In this document: in pieces, positions 6,107-12,646 of the stretch
Layout: every line of letters starts with the position of its first letter
Position numbering within the stretch: position 1 is the stretch's first letter
Origin: an uncultured Bacilli bacterium
GTDB lineage: Bacteria > Bacillota_I > Bacilli_A > RF39 > UBA660
NCBI GenBank assembly: GCA_910586425.1
Contig: CAJUHL010000027.1
Location: forward strand, 1-21,788
DNA length: 21,788 bases
Reading direction: 5' to 3'
Translations under genes and position numbers: made by a program
Notes under the pieces: model-generated
Told to the model about the DNA's origin: nothing
Database searches by the model: none
Seen by the model: only the letters and a program-made list of their open reading frames with translations

Positions 6107-6125
6107 TTATCAAAAATATTGATAA
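6107..6125 (+). repeat. Inverted repeat between the bacteriocin operon and the next gene
   Basis: TTATCAA (6107-6113) and TTGATAA (6119-6125) are perfect arms around 5 nt. A TTGACA at 6087-6092 lies upstream, but no good -10 box follows at 16-18 bp, and the repeat occupies the place where one would be. An AAAGGTGAG at 6125-6133 precedes a four-codon frame (ATG TTA AAC TAG, 6138-6149). The rest of 5947-6199 shows nothing I can name. Confidence 0.45.
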
Positions 6126-6199
6126 AAGGTGAGTAAAATGTTAAACTAGTCTCATTAAAAAGAATTATTTATCTAGCTTTTAAATATAAAGTGATATAT

Positions 6200-7198
6200 A
6201 TGGGAAAGGATTTGGTATTGGAAATGGAGAGAAGCGAGTTGTTAACAAAAGCCCAAATGGAAGAAATCATAAATAAATTTCGGAAGCAAAAAGAGGAATA
6301 TGAAAAGGAACATAAAGTATTTATGGCTGATGCAAGAAGAAATTTTAGAGGAAATGAAGACTATTCTTATGAAACCAAAACAAACAAGGAGAAAAGACAG
6401 TACCATATTATGAAGAGTAGCATGTGTCAATCATTTATAAAATTAAAAGGTCGATTAGCGACTGTTTGTGATGATGCCATTTGTTCAGGTGTTTACTGTC
6501 AAGGACCAGAATATTGGGGGTCATACTTTTTTAACAAAGGGTTTTTAACCAATAACGATATAGAAAAAGGGGAAATATTTGGAGTTGAGGTAGGGATTCG
6601 CTTTTGCTTTCCATGCCAATCGATTTCTGATATTCCAGAAAAATACATTTCAAAAGAAGTAGAAAAAATAGAAGAAGGATTATACTTATTGGGCTATGGA
6701 TATGGCTTTGGACAGGCACCTTGTAAAGAAATTCAAGACACACTAACACAACAATTTAACAATAATCAGTTGGAAAAATTAGATTACAAATGTTATAGAC
6801 CATGTCAGGAAGATGAATATGATGTACCAGTTTTAGAATATGAAAAAAGAGTTTTTGCAAAAAGGACTATAAAACAACGTGCCGCCACTTTATCCAATGG
6901 AGAAACTTATAATGTCGGGGATTGTGTATGGACAGAATTACAACCAGCGGAGGTTTATTTTTCTGAAATGGATCATATGATAATTTCAAAAAATATCATG
7001 TGGGGGGGAGAGCCGTTTTTTAACCTTGTAGAAAAGAATTTAAATGATATTTATATGAAAGAACTACTACAACCCTTTCCAATTTTAAGGAAAGAAGCAC
7101 AGGAACAAAGGGCAAATGCATTGGAAGAATATTCCCTTCCATCTTTAGAAAACCACCAAGAAACAGGTATGGGGAAACAATATAAAAAAACGCCTTAG
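6200..7198 (+). CDS. Unknown cysteine-rich soluble protein (332 residues)
   Basis: I do not recognise a family with certainty. The N-terminus (residues 1-65) is charged and probably coiled. The middle (about 70-205) contains most of about ten cysteines, including a CFPC motif at residues 136-139 and KCYRPC further on, plus a Gly/Tyr-rich LLGYGYGFGQAPC stretch. Near residue 228 comes LSNGETYNVGDCVWTELQPAEVYF...MIISKNIMWGG, which resembles a SNGxxYxxGDxVWxExxPxxW module I associate with uncharacterised Bacillota proteins; that is memory, not a search. The tail is Glu/Gln-rich. There is no signal peptide or membrane segment. The ATG at 6200 has only a weak GTGAT 4 nt upstream; the ATG at 6224 is an alternative. 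It is separated from the bacteriocin genes by a terminator. Confidence 0.6.
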   Translation: MGKDLVLEMERSELLTKAQMEEIINKFRKQKEEYEKEHKVFMADARRNFRGNEDYSYETKTNKEKRQYHIMKSSMCQSFIKLKGRLATVCDDAICSGVYCQGPEYWGSYFFNKGFLTNNDIEKGEIFGVEVGIRFCFPCQSISDIPEKYISKEVEKIEEGLYLLGYGYGFGQAPCKEIQDTLTQQFNNNQLEKLDYKCYRPCQEDEYDVPVLEYEKRVFAKRTIKQRAATLSNGETYNVGDCVWTELQPAEVYFSEMDHMIISKNIMWGGEPFFNLVEKNLNDIYMKELLQPFPILRKEAQEQRANALEEYSLPSLENHQETGMGKQYKKTP

Positions 7199-7251
7199 AA
7201 AAACAATGATTTAATCAAGGAACATTTGAGAATTCTTTTTCATAAAAATGG

Positions 7252-7265
7252 CAACAAATTTGTTG
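7252..7265 (+). promoter_or_regulatory. 14-bp palindrome over the rpsU -35 box
   Basis: CAACAAATTTGTTG is a perfect palindrome whose right arm overlaps the -35 hexamer of the rpsU promoter. The position suits a repressor operator; no regulator can be named. Confidence 0.4.
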
Positions 7266-7291
7266 AAAAATGGGGAAAACGGTGTTATAAT
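7263..7291 (+). promoter_or_regulatory. Sigma-A promoter of rpsU
   Basis: TTGAAA (7263-7268) and a perfect TATAAT (7286-7291) are 17 bp apart, about 30 bp before the rpsU start. Confidence 0.8.
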
Positions 7292-7320
7292 ACCTTTAGT
7301 TTCAGAAGGGAGGGAATAGT

Positions 7321-7515
7321 ATGACAAAAGTTATCGTCCAAAATGGAAACGTTGATGGTGCACTTAGAGCTTTTAAACAAAAGAATTTAAAAAGCGGCCT
7401 CCTAAAAGAAGTACGTGAAAGACAAGAAGGTTATTTGAAACCCGGAGTAAGAAGAAGAAGAGCGAGAAAAGAAGCAATTAAGAATAGTAGAAGAAGACAA
7501 AGAGAAAATTATTAA
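7321..7515 (+). CDS. rpsU: Ribosomal protein bS21
   Basis: bS21 is a small basic protein of the 30S subunit near the anti-Shine-Dalgarno region. The 64-residue product begins TKVIVQNGNVDGALRAFKQK and carries the Arg-rich PGVRRRRARKEA segment (about residues 41-52) typical of the family; length is normal. AGGGAGGG precedes the ATG. A short terminator lies between it and yqeY, so yqeY is probably made by partial read-through, as the rpsU-yqeY neighbourhood is conserved in Bacillota. Confidence 0.95.
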   Translation: MTKVIVQNGNVDGALRAFKQKNLKSGLLKEVRERQEGYLKPGVRRRRARKEAIKNSRRRQRENY

Positions 7516-7537
7516 AAGCCGTAATATGGCTTTTTCT
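7514..7537 (+). terminator. Terminator or attenuator between rpsU and yqeY
   Basis: AAAAGCC (7514-7520) pairs with GGCTTTT (7528-7534), ending in a T-rich run. It starts in the rpsU stop codon. No other promoter for yqeY is evident, so it probably lets part of the transcripts through. Confidence 0.65.
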
Positions 7538-7553
7538 TTAAAAGGAGACTTGT

Positions 7554-8003
7554 ATGAAAGAAAAAATATTAATTGATTTAAAAGATGCAATGAAAAAGCA
7601 AGAAAAAGAAAGACTTGCTGTGATTCGTATGGTAAAAGGTGCCATTCAAATGGAAGAATTAAATGTGAAACATGAATTGACAGATGATGAAGTCATTGGA
7701 ATTATAGCGAAGCAGATTAAAACAAGAAAAGAATCAATTACAGAATTTGAAAAAGGAAACCGTCATGATTTAATAGAAAAAACTAACAGTGAAATCGATA
7801 TTTTAAATGCATATATGCCAGAACAATTGTCTGAAGAAGAAATTGTAAAAGAAATTGAACAAGCTTTCTGTTCCCTTCATCCAACTGGACCAGCTGATAT
7901 GGGTAAATTGATGGGACATTTAACACCAATCTTCAAAGGAAGAGCGGATATGAGTATAGTAAGCAAAATCATAAAGGATCGACTTGCTTCTTTAGAAAAG
8001 TGA
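7554..8003 (+). CDS. yqeY: GatB/YqeY-domain protein
   Basis: YqeY proteins resemble the C-terminal tRNA-handling domain of GatB and may act in tRNA-linked metabolism, but their function is not settled. The 149-residue product matches the family over its full length: an N-terminal helical part (LKDAMKKQEKERLAVIRMVKGAIQ), the ILNAYMPEQLSEEEI hinge near residue 81, and GPADMGKLMGHLTPIFKGRADMSIVSKIIKDRL at the C-terminus. AAAGGAG precedes the ATG at about 8 nt. It stands between rpsU and the spoIIGA promoter. Confidence 0.93.
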   Translation: MKEKILIDLKDAMKKQEKERLAVIRMVKGAIQMEELNVKHELTDDEVIGIIAKQIKTRKESITEFEKGNRHDLIEKTNSEIDILNAYMPEQLSEEEIVKEIEQAFCSLHPTGPADMGKLMGHLTPIFKGRADMSIVSKIIKDRLASLEK

Positions 8004-8018
8004 ATCAGAAACGAAAAA

Positions 8019-8052
8019 ACGACACAATAGGTAAGTGTCTTTTTTTTATAAT
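8019..8052 (+). promoter_or_regulatory. Probable Spo0A-type promoter of spoIIGA-sigE
   Basis: ACGACA (8019-8024) and a perfect TATAAT (8047-8052) are 22 bp apart, the spacing of the B. subtilis spoIIG promoter. The CGACA core is that of a 0A box read on the minus strand, although flanking bases match the consensus poorly (about 6 of 9). The expected start, near 8059, falls on the GGTGAT Shine-Dalgarno. Confidence 0.45.
8021..8047 (+). terminator. Terminator behind yqeY, overlapping the spoIIGA promoter
   Basis: GACAC (8021-8025) pairs with GTGTC (8035-8039), followed by T8. The stem is short (5 bp). Its bases also form the -35/-10 region of spoIIGA. Confidence 0.6.
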
Positions 8053-8067
8053 AGATATGGTGATGCG

Positions 8068-8859
8068 ATGAAACTTTATTTGGACTTGATATTTTTAATC
8101 AATTTTGGTTTTGATTTTCTTTTGTTATTAGTTGTTTCTTATTTATTAAGAAGAAATGTATCCATCAAAAAAATATGTTTTGGAGCCTTACTAGGAGGGA
8201 TGAGTATTTTTTTTCTTTTCATTCCTATGACATCATTTCTTTTGTTTATATTAAAAGTAATTGTTAGTATTGGTATGATTTTGATTACCTTTTCTTACAA
8301 AAATAGAAGATATTTTTTTCAAAATTTATTCTACCTTTACACATCCAGTATGATATTAGGTGGCTTCCTTTACTTTTTAAATGTACAATTTTCTTATAAA
8401 CAACAAGGACTTATCTTTTTTCATAATGGACTTAGCGTCAATATGATTTTTTTAATAGTAGCATCTCCCATCATTCTTTATATTTATGTCAAACAAGGGA
8501 TGAGACTTAAAAACTTCTATGCAAATACATATTCTATCAAAGTAAAAATAGGCATCAAAACATATTTTTGGAAAGCATTTATGGATACAGGAAATCGCTT
8601 AACTGATCCTTATTTTCATTATCCTGTTGTTTTGGTTGATAAACAAAAAATTGAAAAAATAGAAAATCAAGAATATATCATGGTCCCAGTACATACCATA
8701 GAGGAAAGTACAATGATTCCATGTATCCGTGCTGATACATTTGAAATTGTTGGAATGGGAATTTGCCCTCATGTGTGGATTGGCATATGCAATAATCCCA
8801 TTCAAATGGAAGGTATTGATTGTTTGTTGCACCCTAAATTAATGGAGGAATCAATATGA
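8068..8859 (+). CDS. spoIIGA: Sporulation sigma-E factor-processing peptidase SpoIIGA
   Basis: SpoIIGA is the septal aspartic protease that removes the pro-sequence of sigma-E in the mother cell, on receiving the SpoIIR signal from the forespore. The 263-residue product begins KLYLDLIFLINFGFDFLLL and has about five membrane helices in residues 1-150, then a cytoplasmic domain with the catalytic Asp173 in DTGNRLTDP and the C-terminal LLHPKL typical of the family. It is somewhat shorter than the B. subtilis protein (about 309). The ATG at 8068 is chosen because GGTGAT (8059-8064) lies 3 nt before it; the longer GTG frame from 8035 starts in the terminator stem. It overlaps sigE by 4 nt (ATGA). 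Confidence 0.93.
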   Translation: MKLYLDLIFLINFGFDFLLLLVVSYLLRRNVSIKKICFGALLGGMSIFFLFIPMTSFLLFILKVIVSIGMILITFSYKNRRYFFQNLFYLYTSSMILGGFLYFLNVQFSYKQQGLIFFHNGLSVNMIFLIVASPIILYIYVKQGMRLKNFYANTYSIKVKIGIKTYFWKAFMDTGNRLTDPYFHYPVVLVDKQKIEKIENQEYIMVPVHTIEESTMIPCIRADTFEIVGMGICPHVWIGICNNPIQMEGIDCLLHPKLMEESI

Positions 8860-9551
8860 TAAAGAAAATAATGCAGTGGATTATTAGAATTTTTTCAGAA
8901 GAAGAAAACATATTTTTTATTGGTAGTGCAGATAAATTGCCAGAGCCATTATCCAAAGAAGAAGAGATTATGTTTGTGGAACGTTCTATGAATGGCGATT
9001 TAGAAGCAAGAAGTAAATTAATTGAACATAATTTAAGATTAGTTGTTTTTCTTTCCAAAAAGTATGAAAATACAGGAATTGATTTAGAGGATTTGGTCAG
9101 CATTGGAACCATAGGTTTAATCAAAGGCGTAAATACCTATAAACTAGATAAAAATATTAAATTAGCAACCTATGCCTCTCGTTGTATTGATAATGAAATT
9201 TTGATGTTTTTGAGAAAAAATAAAAAAAGAAGAACAGAGATTAGTTTTGAAGATAGCTTGAGTTATGACTCTGAAGGAAATGAACTTCATTTAGAAGATA
9301 TTTTAGGAACAGAAAGTGATATTGTAACCAAAGGACTAGAAGAAGAAACGGAAAAAAAGATGCTTCATAGTGAAATTGCCAAATTAAATGAAAGAGACAG
9401 AGAAATTATGACATTAAGATATGGATTAAAATCAGGTCGCGAAATGACACAAAAAGATGTTGCACAGGTGTTAGGGATTAGTCAATCCTATATATCTAGA
9501 ATTGAAAAGAAAGTCATTCGAAAATTAAAAGGCATTAGTAAAGCAGCATAA
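8856..9551 (+). CDS. sigE: RNA polymerase sporulation sigma-E precursor
   Basis: Sigma-E directs early mother-cell transcription. The 231-residue product has a short amphipathic pro-sequence (IKKIMQWIIRIFSEEEN) before FFIGSADKLPEPLS, equivalent to YYIGGSEALPPPLS of B. subtilis, near which cleavage takes place. Region 2 follows (NLRLVVFLSKKYENTGIDLEDL, IKLATYASRCIDNEILMFLRK), then region 4 with the helix-turn-helix TQKDVAQVLGISQSYISRIEKK near the C-terminus. The pro-sequence is several residues shorter than in Bacillus. AATGGAGGA precedes the ATG, which overlaps the spoIIGA stop, so protease and substrate are made together. sigG, which follows sigE in B. subtilis, is absent here. Confidence 0.95.
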   Translation: MIKKIMQWIIRIFSEEENIFFIGSADKLPEPLSKEEEIMFVERSMNGDLEARSKLIEHNLRLVVFLSKKYENTGIDLEDLVSIGTIGLIKGVNTYKLDKNIKLATYASRCIDNEILMFLRKNKKRRTEISFEDSLSYDSEGNELHLEDILGTESDIVTKGLEEETEKKMLHSEIAKLNERDREIMTLRYGLKSGREMTQKDVAQVLGISQSYISRIEKKVIRKLKGISKAA

Positions 9552-9573
9552 ATACCAAATGGGGTATTTTTTT
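9551..9573 (+). terminator. Terminator of spoIIGA-sigE
   Basis: AATACC (9551-9556) pairs with GGTATT (9563-9568), with T7 from 9567. Confidence 0.75.
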
Positions 9574-9659
9574 GATATATATTTTTTATACAAAATGCTA
9601 TATAAATAATTTATCTAAATTTTAGGTTTATCACAAAATGATTACAAAATATAGTGAAT

Positions 9660-9687
9660 TTGACAAAGCTAAAATATTTGCTATAAT
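9660..9687 (+). promoter_or_regulatory. Strong sigma-A promoter
   Basis: TTGACA (9660-9665) and TATAAT (9682-9687), both perfect, are 16 bp apart, with TTTGC directly before the -10. The expected start is near 9694, about 118 nt before the next gene. Confidence 0.8.
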
Positions 9688-9693
9688 ATGCGG

Positions 9694-9784
9694 CATTAGA
9701 CAAAGAGGAATCATAATATAGTTTGCGAGTAGGATACATATTTGCTATTTGTAAACGGGGGGGGGGAAATACCCCCTTTTTTTT
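9694..9784 (+). ncRNA. Candidate small RNA or attenuated leader
   Basis: A strong promoter is followed by about 90 bases without a start codon in a good context, ending in a hairpin GGGGG / CCCCC (10 Gs at 9757-9766, CCCCC at 9772-9776) with T8 (9777-9784), a textbook terminator. Inside, GTTTGC (9721-9726) can pair with GTAAAC (9751-9756), and GCGAGT (9725-9730) with ATTTGC (9739-9744). I recognise no known riboswitch. It is either an independent RNA or an attenuator for the gene at 9812. Confidence 0.5.
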
Positions 9785-9811
9785 ATGGTTTGAGTAACGA
9801 GGAGTGATACA

Positions 9812-10711
9812 ATGTTAAAAATAGGTAATTCAGAACAATTACAAAAGTGGATTAATTGGAAAATGTTAATACAACAGTATCCAAATGATTTTTTTCCAAA
9901 CAATACAGAAGAAACTTTGGAAATGTATATTCATAATTTAATACAAAATGTTTTTTACATTAATTCAAACTGTGGATTAGAGGTATATCTCAATCACGTA
10001 TTTGAACATTCTATTGATATGTATTCAGAATCGCCAACAAAAAATATTTATCCTTATATAAATTCAAAAAAAGCGATACATATAGAAAGACGCATTCGTG
10101 ATAATATCAACCGTTCTTGGGATAAAATACCTGAACAGACTAAAGAGAATGTATTTCCATATTTGATACCAAAGAAAGTCCCACCTAATCTATACTACAT
10201 TGTTAGTTTATATGAATACATTAGTGGGCATTTTTATCAAATTTCAGAGGAAGAGACAAAACAAATAGAATTGTTTATAAAACAGAATCCCATTCTAATG
10301 AATAGTGCTACAATTCCGAAAGAATATGATGATTTTAAGTTACGATTTTTTGTAAGAAAATTAATGTATGAACAATATCAGGACTATAATACTTTTGCTT
10401 ATATTGGCGCAAAAAATATTTTTGATACTATATTATCTTATGTAACAGGCACCGCCATTTCGGATAACATTCAAAATCAAATCAAATATTTGAAATACAT
10501 AAAAGGTTTACTACCAAAATACCCATATCCAACTATCCTAGGAGAGGATCCTATAGCGTCAGAAAGAAACTTTATAAAGCGAACTTTACAAAAAATTCCA
10601 GATTATAAGAAACAGCAAATTTTTAATACCTCATTTCTTTCTTGCAATACTTATATAGAATACTATGTTTCAAACATGGTGAACTACATTCAAAAAGTAT
10701 ATCATAAATAA
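9812..10711 (+). CDS. Unknown protein, 299 residues
   Basis: I do not recognise this protein. It is soluble, rich in Ile, Asn, Tyr and Lys, and looks mostly helical (for example WKMLIQQYPNDFFPNNTEETLEMYIHNLIQN at the start and YVSNMVNYIQKVYHK at the end). There are only a few cysteines and no metal or nucleotide motif, signal peptide or membrane helix that I can see. GAGGAGTGAT (9799-9808) places the ATG well. It has its own strong promoter, but a terminator-like hairpin lies between promoter and gene, so it may be expressed only when that is bypassed. It sits between the spoIIG operon and hrcA. The Asn/Ile/Tyr-rich composition is unlike the housekeeping neighbours and would fit an accessory or acquired gene; that is inference. 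Confidence 0.75.
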   Translation: MLKIGNSEQLQKWINWKMLIQQYPNDFFPNNTEETLEMYIHNLIQNVFYINSNCGLEVYLNHVFEHSIDMYSESPTKNIYPYINSKKAIHIERRIRDNINRSWDKIPEQTKENVFPYLIPKKVPPNLYYIVSLYEYISGHFYQISEEETKQIELFIKQNPILMNSATIPKEYDDFKLRFFVRKLMYEQYQDYNTFAYIGAKNIFDTILSYVTGTAISDNIQNQIKYLKYIKGLLPKYPYPTILGEDPIASERNFIKRTLQKIPDYKKQQIFNTSFLSCNTYIEYYVSNMVNYIQKVYHK

Positions 10712-10826
10712 GTTGCATAAAATATCGATGCTCTTACTTTAAATCGGATATTGATGAATTATACCAATATTAACATTGTACAATTATAAAATAAGTGGAG
10801 TGACAAAATATAATAGAAAAAGTCAG

Positions 10827-10865
10827 TGTATAAAATATTAACGATATCTATACCTGTTTTATACA
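10827..10865 (+). repeat. Inverted repeat upstream of hrcA
   Basis: TGTATAAAA (10827-10835) and TTTTATACA (10857-10865) are exact complements 21 bp apart. No T-tract follows. Its role is unknown; A/T-rich chance pairing is possible. Otherwise 10712-10890 shows nothing I can name. Confidence 0.35.
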
Positions 10866-10897
10866 TAAAATATGTGAAATTGTCAAAAATAAATTTA

Positions 10898-10924
10898 TTA
10901 GCAATCTCATATTGACAATGCTAA
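10898..10924 (+). promoter_or_regulatory. Degenerate CIRCE operator for HrcA
   Basis: TTAGCAATC, 9 bases, then CAATGCTAA. Compared with the CIRCE consensus TTAGCACTC-N9-GAGTGCTAA the left arm matches 8 of 9 and the right arm 7 of 9, with the exact 9-bp spacer. It covers the -35 box of the hrcA promoter, so HrcA binding would block polymerase and give self-repression. Confidence 0.85.
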
Positions 10925-10940
10925 TAGAATATACTATAAT
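10912..10940 (+). promoter_or_regulatory. Sigma-A promoter of the hrcA operon
   Basis: TTGACA (10912-10917) and TATAAT (10935-10940) are perfect hexamers 17 bp apart; the -35 lies inside the CIRCE element. Confidence 0.9.
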
Positions 10941-10981
10941 GAAGTAGCAGTCGGATAAAGCGAATGCTAGAGGTGATGTAA

Positions 10982-11983
10982 TTGTTAAGCCAAAAAGAAG
11001 AAGAATTATTAAAACTGATTGTAGAAAATTACATTAAGGTGGCTAGACCCATTAGTTCCAAATCTTTATGTAAAGCATTAAAATGCTCTAGTGCTACCAT
11101 CAGAAATAAAATGAGTATTCTAGAAGATTTGAATTTACTTGAAAAAACACATACATCTTCTGGTAGGGTACCAAGTGAAAAAGGGTATCGATATTATGTA
11201 GATCATATCATGCAACCAAAAGAATTAACAGGCGATGATATGTTAAAACTACAAACAGTATTTAAAAATCAATCTTTGGTACTTAGCGATGTCATCGCAC
11301 GAAGCATGGAAATCATTTCCGACCTTACCAATTATACATCGATTGTACTTGGATCTTCCTCTAAAGAAAATCGGATTAGTAAAATTGAAGCAATCCCAAT
11401 AGATGAAAATAATATGGTAACGATTGTTGTAACAGACAAAGGTCATGTAGAACACAAAAATGTCGCATTAGAAGAAAAAGTATCTACTTTGGAAATCAAA
11501 CAAACTGTAGATTTGATTAACAAATTTTTAATTGGAACACCCATTGATGAAGTAAGCATCAAATTAGAATTTGAAGTCAAACCAAAAATTGGAGCATCGT
11601 TAAAACAACAGAAAGCTATTTATGATGCTTTGTATAATGTACTGACTGATTTACATGAAGAGCCAAGTGTTCATGTGACAAAACCAAGTAACATCTTAAA
11701 GCAACCAGAATTCAATGATGCAGATAAAATCCGTAATATTTTAAATAAATTTGAAGACAAAGAATTTATTCAAAATGTAGTGGAAAGTGATTATGAAGAT
11801 GGAACTGGAATTCATATTTACATTGGAAGTGAAAATGCATTTGATGAGGATGTAACTGTTATTAAAACCAACTATTCGGTTGGTGGGGAAGAAGGAACAA
11901 TTGCACTAATCGGACCCAAGCGAATGGAATATGATCGGGTTACAACCTTACTAGAATTTATTAAAAATCATATTAATGAATAA
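10982..11983 (+). CDS. hrcA: Heat-inducible transcription repressor HrcA
   Basis: HrcA binds CIRCE and represses the class I heat-shock genes; its activity depends on GroEL. The 333-residue product has normal length. It begins LSQKEEELLKLIVENYIKVARPISSKSL and has the winged-helix part CSSATIRNKMSILEDLNLLEKTHTSSGRVPSEKGYRYYVD (about residues 36-75), followed by the GAF-like domain and the C-terminal SVGGEEGTIALIGPKRMEYDRV segment (about 300-320). The start is a TTG at 10982, chosen because AGAGGTGAT lies 4 nt upstream and no ATG fits; a weak start would keep repressor levels low. It is the first gene of hrcA-grpE-dnaK-pepF-dnaJ and is controlled by its own operator. Confidence 0.95.
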   Translation: MLSQKEEELLKLIVENYIKVARPISSKSLCKALKCSSATIRNKMSILEDLNLLEKTHTSSGRVPSEKGYRYYVDHIMQPKELTGDDMLKLQTVFKNQSLVLSDVIARSMEIISDLTNYTSIVLGSSSKENRISKIEAIPIDENNMVTIVVTDKGHVEHKNVALEEKVSTLEIKQTVDLINKFLIGTPIDEVSIKLEFEVKPKIGASLKQQKAIYDALYNVLTDLHEEPSVHVTKPSNILKQPEFNDADKIRNILNKFEDKEFIQNVVESDYEDGTGIHIYIGSENAFDEDVTVIKTNYSVGGEEGTIALIGPKRMEYDRVTTLLEFIKNHINE

Positions 11984-11996
11984 AGGAGGAATTAGA

Positions 11997-12629
11997 GTGG
12001 AAAAAGAAATGGAATATTGTGAATGTGAGAACTGTAACTGTTCTCATGAAGAACCATGCAATTGCGAACAAACATGCGAATGTCCTGATTGTACTTGTAA
12101 TCAAGATGGCTCTTGTGAGGGAGAAACAGGTGGAACAACACACAATCTCAAAAAAGAAAAAAAAGACAAAAATAAGAAAAGAATAGAAGAATTAGAACTT
12201 CAAGTCAAAGAATTAGAAGACAAAAGTTTACGCGATAAAGCAGAACTCATCAATTACCGAAAACGAAAAGAAGAAGAAATGTCTCGCATTTTAAAATATA
12301 GCAATGAAGACATTGTAAAACAATTACTTCCTGTAGTAGATAATTTTGAAAGAGCCATTAAAATGGATGATTCCAATTTAGATGATCAAGTTTCCAAATT
12401 TTTAGAAGGATTCAAAATGATTTATTGTAATTTAACTAACATTTTAGAAAGTGTAGAAGTAAAAGCCATCGATGGCATCAATCAACCATTTGATCCTGCA
12501 TACCATGAAGCTGTTTTAACAGAAAAGCAAGAAAACGTAGAATCAGGTCAGGTATTGGAAGTATTACAAAAAGGATATTTACTCAAAGATAGAGTAATCA
12601 GACCTGCGATGGTCAAAGTAAGTGAATAA
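11997..12629 (+). CDS. grpE: GrpE nucleotide-exchange factor with a cysteine-rich N-terminal extension
   Basis: GrpE releases ADP from DnaK. The 210-residue product starts at GTG 11997, 7 nt after AGGAGG; an in-frame ATG at 12009 is an alternative and keeps the extension. Residues 8-40 hold 11 cysteines (8, 10, 13, 15, 21, 23, 27, 29, 32, 34, 40) and His17, arranged as five CxC pairs like a metallothionein. This is not part of ordinary GrpE. A Lys-rich linker and the long dimerisation helix follow (about 55-110, with IEELELQVKELEDKSLRDKAEL), then LPVVDNFERAI and the C-terminal beta domain (INQPFDPAYHEAV, GYLLKDRVIRPAMVKVSE). The core domains look intact. It lies 13 nt after hrcA and 17 nt before dnaK. 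The function of the extension (metal or redox sensing) is inference. Confidence 0.95.
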   Translation: MEKEMEYCECENCNCSHEEPCNCEQTCECPDCTCNQDGSCEGETGGTTHNLKKEKKDKNKKRIEELELQVKELEDKSLRDKAELINYRKRKEEEMSRILKYSNEDIVKQLLPVVDNFERAIKMDDSNLDDQVSKFLEGFKMIYCNLTNILESVEVKAIDGINQPFDPAYHEAVLTEKQENVESGQVLEVLQKGYLLKDRVIRPAMVKVSE

Positions 12630-12646
12630 AGGAAAGGTGAATAGAT

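Noticed and set aside
8035..8067. GTG start giving an 11-residue longer SpoIIGA
   Set aside because: It lies in the terminator stem and T-tract and upstream of the predicted transcript start; homologues begin with the MKLYLDLIFL-type sequence.
9694..9784. Known riboswitch (purine, preQ1, TPP, fluoride or T-box)
   Set aside because: None of the conserved core sequences I know for these classes is present.
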